A stretch of DNA of 64,000 nucleotides from Sphingobium lactosutens. GTDB taxonomy: Bacteria; Pseudomonadota; Alphaproteobacteria; Sphingomonadales; Sphingomonadaceae. Location: positions 48,551 through 112,550 of the forward strand of contig NZ_QJQX01000082.1 of the NCBI RefSeq assembly GCF_013393185.1. The letters are read 5' to 3'. A model generated the notes under the pieces. The model was not told the DNA's origin and made no database searches. It saw only the letters and a program-made list of their open reading frames with translations. A program made the position numbers and the translations under genes. Positions 60,952 to 64,000 of the stretch are shown here, one piece after another (position 1 is the stretch's first letter; every line of letters starts with the position of its first letter).

Positions 60952-61176
60952 ATGAAACGGTCGGATGATTTCCGGTCCGGTTCCTCCCTGGGGTCGCGCT
61001 GGACTTTTCACGCGCCCGGCGGGGGTGAGGCAGAGCGAGTCGAATTCCGGGATGGCGGCCTGCGGTTGCAAGCGCGTGGCCGCGGCGCCGAAGACACCGC
61101 CCCTCTCACCAATGTCGCTGGCGACCGGAGCTATAGCATTTCCGTGAAGGTCGAACTGGAAGGCGCTGCGACTGGC
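60952..61176 (+). pseudogene. GH43-type glycosidase fragment interrupted by the IS66 element
   Basis: The 75-residue frame (DDFRSGSSLGSRWTFHAPGG, then RVEFRDGGLRLQARGRG and YSISVKVELEGAATG) is the start of the C-terminal concanavalin-like domain of GH43 beta-xylosidase/arabinosidase enzymes. Its 5' side is cut by the recombinase remnant and its 3' side ends exactly at the left inverted repeat of the IS66 element. The rest may continue beyond the right edge of the window. Confidence 0.72.
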
Positions 61177-61192
61177 GTACGCATCCGGTGAG
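61177..61192 (+). repeat. IS66 left terminal inverted repeat
   Basis: GTACGCATCCGGTGAG; 14 of 16 bases match the complement of the right end at 63985-64000. The GTA start is typical of the family. Confidence 0.75.
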
Positions 61193-61231
61193 GACCGCGG
61201 CTACTGACGGTTTGCTGGGGGATTTGGCATC

Positions 61232-61477
61232 TTACTTGCCGAGGAAGGCCTCGACGCCTTCTTGAGCGAGCACATCGCGGAATGCAGCATCGGCATCGCG
61301 GTCGGTGGGGAATAGATTGTCCCAGACCGTCGAGGTGCCGTGCTCGTTGACGACCTCGAGGGACCAGCCACGTTCGGTGGCGAGCCGCACGATGTTGATG
61401 GTCAGCCGTACGCCCGCCTGTTCGATGGACCGGCAGAGAGAGGATTCAATCAGTTCGGGTTGCGGGTCAAATTCCAT
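61232..61477 (-). CDS. Small IS66-associated protein
   Basis: The 81-residue protein (EFDPQPELIESSLCRSIEQA onward, LSLEVVNEHGTSTVWDNLFP-like middle) lies inside the IS66 ends, after the transposase gene and on the same strand. Proteins of this size with a TxVWDxLF core are frequent passengers of IS66 elements in sphingomonads; the function is unknown. Confidence 0.6.
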   Translation of the reverse strand: MEFDPQPELIESSLCRSIEQAGVRLTINIVRLATERGWSLEVVNEHGTSTVWDNLFPTDRDADAAFRDVLAQEGVEAFLGK

Positions 61478-61494
61478 GCCGTGATGCTATGAGA

Positions 61495-63159
61495 TCACGG
61501 CTCCAGCTTCAACGCTGTTGGTTTCCAATTCCATGGGAGCAGATCGCCAAGCCGATTAGCCGGATGACCGGCGATGCGGGCAAGGACGTCGGCGAGCCAA
61601 GCCTGGGGATCGAGGTCGTTGAGGCGACAGCTTTGAATGAGTGAAAACATGATGGCGGCGCGCTGACCGCCGCGATCGGAGCCGCAAAATAGCCATGCTT
61701 TCCGCCCGAGTGGCACACAGCGTAGCGCCCGTTCCGCTGCGTTGTTCGTGAGGCATACCCTGCCATCGACGAGGAAGCGGGTGAAGGAGTCCCAGCGCCG
61801 AAGCATATAGTTGATAGCCTTGGCGAGATCATGGTTACGCGACAGCTTGGCGAGTTGGGCGTTCAACCAGTCGTGCAGTTCGGCGATCAGTGGCGCGCTC
61901 AACTCCTGACGGGCGGCAAGCCGCTCCGCTGGTGTCTTGCCGTTGATACCGCGCTCAACGTCGAACAGGGCGTCCAGCTTCTGCACCGCCTCCAGCGCAA
62001 TCGGATAGATCGGGCCAGTCCGCTCGCCGCGGCTCTTCTTGCGCGCAGCGCCCTCGACGTCAGCAAGTTCGAAGAACTTCCTGCGCGCGTGAGCAAAGCA
62101 TCCTGCCTCCAGGATGAGACCAGGCTGGCGGTTGGGAGCGTACAGCTCAAAATAGCCCGCATAGGCATCAGCCTGCAGAATCCCGGACCAGGACGCGAGG
62201 TGCGCCTGGGGATGTTCCCCGCGCCGGTCGCGCGAATAATAGAAAACCACCGCCGGCGGATCGGCGCCGCCGAACGGGCGGTCATCCCGGACATAATCCC
62301 ATAATCTACCGGTATCGGTCTTGCCCTTGGCCATGACCGGCACGGTGGTATCGTCGCCATGCACGCGCTCGGCGGCAAAGACATGGGCCTCGATCAGCCG
62401 AAAGATGGGCATCAAGGCGAAGGACGCCGCACCAACCTGATCGGCAAGCGTGGAGACGCTCAGCGGCACGCCTTCGCGAGCGAAGCGCTCCGCCTGGCGG
62501 TTGAGCGGCTGGTGCTGCCCATACTTCTCGAACAGCAGCATGGCGAGGAAGCTTGGCCCTGCCCAGCCACGCGGCACGACATGGAATGGCGCGGGCGGCT
62601 GCGTGATCTTCTCGCAGTCACGGCAGGAGAATTTCTCGCGTACGGTCTGGATGACCTTCCAGGCACGCGGGATTACCTCCAGCGTCTCGGTTACATCCTC
62701 GCCCAGCTTCGACAGGCGCATGCCGCCACAGGCCGGACAGGAACAGGGCGCCGGAACGACGACGCGGTCGCGGGGCAAATGGACGGGGAACGGTTTTTTA
62801 ACTGGCCTCTTGCGCTCAAAGGCGGTGACGTTCGTCGCCTTTGTCGCGGCGGCCTCGGCGGCCAGATCATCTTCGGCGGCGTCGGCCTCCAAATCTTCGA
62901 GCTCAAACTCCATCTGCGCAAGAAGCCGGCGGGTGCGTTCGGCGCTGGGGCCGTACTGCTCGCGCCTGAGCTTGGCGATCTGCAACTTGTAGTGCGAGAT
63001 CAACGCCTCGGTGGCGCTCTCCCGGGCACGGGCATTGGCCAGTTCGGCTTCAGCGCTCGTGGCCCGCTGTTCGGCTTCATCGGCGCGCTGCGCACTGAGC
63101 CGTACCAACGCCTTGAGCGCTTCGATATCGTCAGGCAGGGGCGAAACGGCGGCGTCCAC
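61495..63159 (-). CDS. tnpC: IS66 family transposase TnpC
   Basis: The 554-residue transposase has an N-terminal coiled coil (LVRLSAQRADEAEQRATSAE), a zinc-finger region with CSCPACGGMRLS and CRDCEKIT and a DDE core: VHGDDTTVPVM (Asp), LQADAYAGYFELY (Asp) and TNNAAERALRCVPL (Glu). The WLFCGSDRGGQRAA motif is characteristic. It ends near the domain common to IS66 C-termini (WNWKP). It is intact. Its gene follows TnpB after 71 bp. Confidence 0.95.
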   Translation of the reverse strand: MDAAVSPLPDDIEALKALVRLSAQRADEAEQRATSAEAELANARARESATEALISHYKLQIAKLRREQYGPSAERTRRLLAQMEFELEDLEADAAEDDLAAEAAATKATNVTAFERKRPVKKPFPVHLPRDRVVVPAPCSCPACGGMRLSKLGEDVTETLEVIPRAWKVIQTVREKFSCRDCEKITQPPAPFHVVPRGWAGPSFLAMLLFEKYGQHQPLNRQAERFAREGVPLSVSTLADQVGAASFALMPIFRLIEAHVFAAERVHGDDTTVPVMAKGKTDTGRLWDYVRDDRPFGGADPPAVVFYYSRDRRGEHPQAHLASWSGILQADAYAGYFELYAPNRQPGLILEAGCFAHARRKFFELADVEGAARKKSRGERTGPIYPIALEAVQKLDALFDVERGINGKTPAERLAARQELSAPLIAELHDWLNAQLAKLSRNHDLAKAINYMLRRWDSFTRFLVDGRVCLTNNAAERALRCVPLGRKAWLFCGSDRGGQRAAIMFSLIQSCRLNDLDPQAWLADVLARIAGHPANRLGDLLPWNWKPTALKLEP

Positions 63160-63230
63160 AACTTGGATGGAATCATAGAAAACCTCCCGGATGAAGCGGA
63201 AAATGCAGCCTCCGCCGAGAAAATCTGCGC

Positions 63231-63572
63231 CTATCCTGCGCTCTGTGGGCGCCAGCTATATTGCGGGTTCCGCCAGTCCACTCCGTCGAGCAGGCAGGCC
63301 AGCTGTGAGCTCGTCAGCGACACCACGCCGTCCTTCGCGGCGGGCCAAATGAACTTCCCTCGTTCCAATCGCTTCGAATATAACGACATCCCGAGGCCGT
63401 CGTGCCAGATTATCTTCACAAGCGCCCCGCTGCGCCCGCGAAAGACCCAAAGATCGCCGGCAAATGGGTCTCGCGAGAAGCTCTGCTGCACCATTGCTGC
63501 CAAGCTCTGCATGCCGCGCCGCATATCTGTGTGGCCCATCGCAATCCACACCCGCGCGCCAGCTGGGATCAT
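63231..63572 (-). CDS. tnpB: IS66 accessory protein TnpB
   Basis: The 113-residue protein has the TnpB pattern: RVWIAMGHTDMRRGMQSLAA, DPFAGDLWVFRGRSGALVK and the WHDGLGMSLYSKRLERGKF stretch. It is required with TnpA and TnpC for transposition. It overlaps the TnpA stop as ATGA. Confidence 0.95.
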   Translation of the reverse strand: MIPAGARVWIAMGHTDMRRGMQSLAAMVQQSFSRDPFAGDLWVFRGRSGALVKIIWHDGLGMSLYSKRLERGKFIWPAAKDGVVSLTSSQLACLLDGVDWRNPQYSWRPQSAG

Positions 63573-63916
63573 CGCAGGGCCTTGAGCGCTGCCGACACCA
63601 AGGCAGCTGGTGCCGACGCAGATATGCTCACGCGCCCTTTGCCACCCAGATCCACGATGATCACCGGCATTGCGGCCTGGTGCGCATTCTGCTGTTCGCC
63701 ATCGTCAACCACCGCCTCGGCGAACTCCGTCAGGGCGGGCGGCTGCCGCAGCTTGTTGCGCCACGTGTAAATGCGCGCCGTGGAAATATCGTGCCGACGC
63801 GCCACAGCCAAAACGCTGGCCCCAGGCGCAAAGGCTTCTGCCAAAATCTGGAGCCGTTCCTCGTCGCTCCAGCGCCGCCGCCGTTCCGGCCCGGTCATCA
63901 CCGTGATCTGCCGCAT
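63569..63916 (-). CDS. tnpA: IS66 accessory protein TnpA (HTH)
   Basis: The 115-residue protein has the helix-turn-helix RRRWSDEERLQILAEAFAPG, then SVLAVARRHDISTARIYTWR, as in IS66/IS3-type OrfA proteins. It is the first gene of the IS66 operon and overlaps TnpB by 4 bp. The remaining sequence to 63984 holds only the element's promoter end. Confidence 0.93.
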   Translation of the reverse strand: MRQITVMTGPERRRRWSDEERLQILAEAFAPGASVLAVARRHDISTARIYTWRNKLRQPPALTEFAEAVVDDGEQQNAHQAAMPVIIVDLGGKGRVSISASAPAALVSAALKALR

Positions 63917-63984
63917 CCACTGCTCCTAAGCGTGCTCTCGAGAGCGTTCTTAAGAGCAGGCCCCTACCTCACGACAAGGCGCGT

Positions 63985-64000
63985 CTCGCCGGATGCATAC
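63985..64000 (-). repeat. IS66 right terminal inverted repeat
   Basis: CTCGCCGGATGCATAC at the window end is the complement of GTATGCATCCGGCGAG and matches the left end in 14 of 16 bases. Confidence 0.75.

Larger units (their letters stand above)
61177..64000. mobile_element. IS66-family insertion sequence, apparently complete
   Basis: Imperfect terminal inverted repeats, GTACGCATCCGGTGAG at 61177-61192 and the complement of GTATGCATCCGGCGAG at 63985-64000, enclose the four genes listed below. The element is 2824 bp and ends on the last base of the window. It interrupts the GH43 fragment. The IS66 family is expected to leave an 8-bp duplication. Confidence 0.85.

Noticed and set aside
1..64000. 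CRISPR arrays or rRNA genes
   Set aside because: I looked for regularly spaced repeats and conserved rRNA stretches and saw none. The only regular repeats are in the tail fibre gene and short att/arm motifs.

Overview
The window is high-GC alphaproteobacterial DNA, most likely from a sphingomonad (Sphingomonas, Sphingobium or Novosphingobium type). The evidence is a quinolone-sensitive-type gyrA, tandem secreted TPR proteins, a large TonB-dependent receptor with partner esterases, and sphingomonad-style gene content around a CAT-anticodon tRNA. This taxonomy is inference from gene content; no rRNA is present.

Layout. (1) 1-9875 is core chromosome: the end of an unidentified gene, a DUF952 protein, gyrA, two tandem secreted TPR paralogues, an Lrp/AsnC regulator, a degenerate histidine kinase, a WalW-like polysaccharide deacetylase and a tRNA (CAT). 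(2) 9862-27709 is a mobile element inserted in the 3' end of that tRNA, bounded by a 14-bp direct repeat. It carries a P4-type integrase, a Panacea-domain antitoxin with a small adjacent putative toxin, an HTH protein, and a long minus-strand operon of tail-tip, tail-fibre and lysis genes. It ends with an AlpA-type regulator. No terminase, portal, capsid, tape-measure or replication gene is visible, so it is a deleted prophage or a phage satellite. (3) 27710-29411 is the remnant of an older, related element with a multiply frameshifted integrase and a second AlpA gene. (4) 29723-59120 is a large glycoside-catabolism island. (5) 59261-64000 is its right border: fragments of a GH3 and a GH43 glycosidase, an IS630-type transposase tail and a frameshifted serine recombinase. 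It ends with an apparently complete IS66-family element whose right inverted repeat falls on the last base of the window.

How the island works (inference from families). A TonB receptor takes up the substrate. Secreted esterases would remove acyl groups. A Tat-exported small subunit plus GMC flavoprotein, and separately a Gfo/Idh/MocA enzyme, would oxidise the sugar at C3. The 3-keto-glycoside would then be split either by a TIM-barrel protein plus DUF1080 protein, or by two separate alpha/beta pairs of C-glycoside-deglycosidase type (DUF6379 beta subunit). A GH3 beta-glucosidase, a ThuA-like protein, another TIM-barrel isomerase, four MFS transporters and a flavin-dependent LLM monooxygenase with FMN reductase complete the set. 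The likely substrate is a plant C- or O-glycoside with an aromatic aglycone. No regulator gene lies in the island, but three of its transcription units carry the same short inverted repeat (AGAAY-N4-RTTCT type) upstream.
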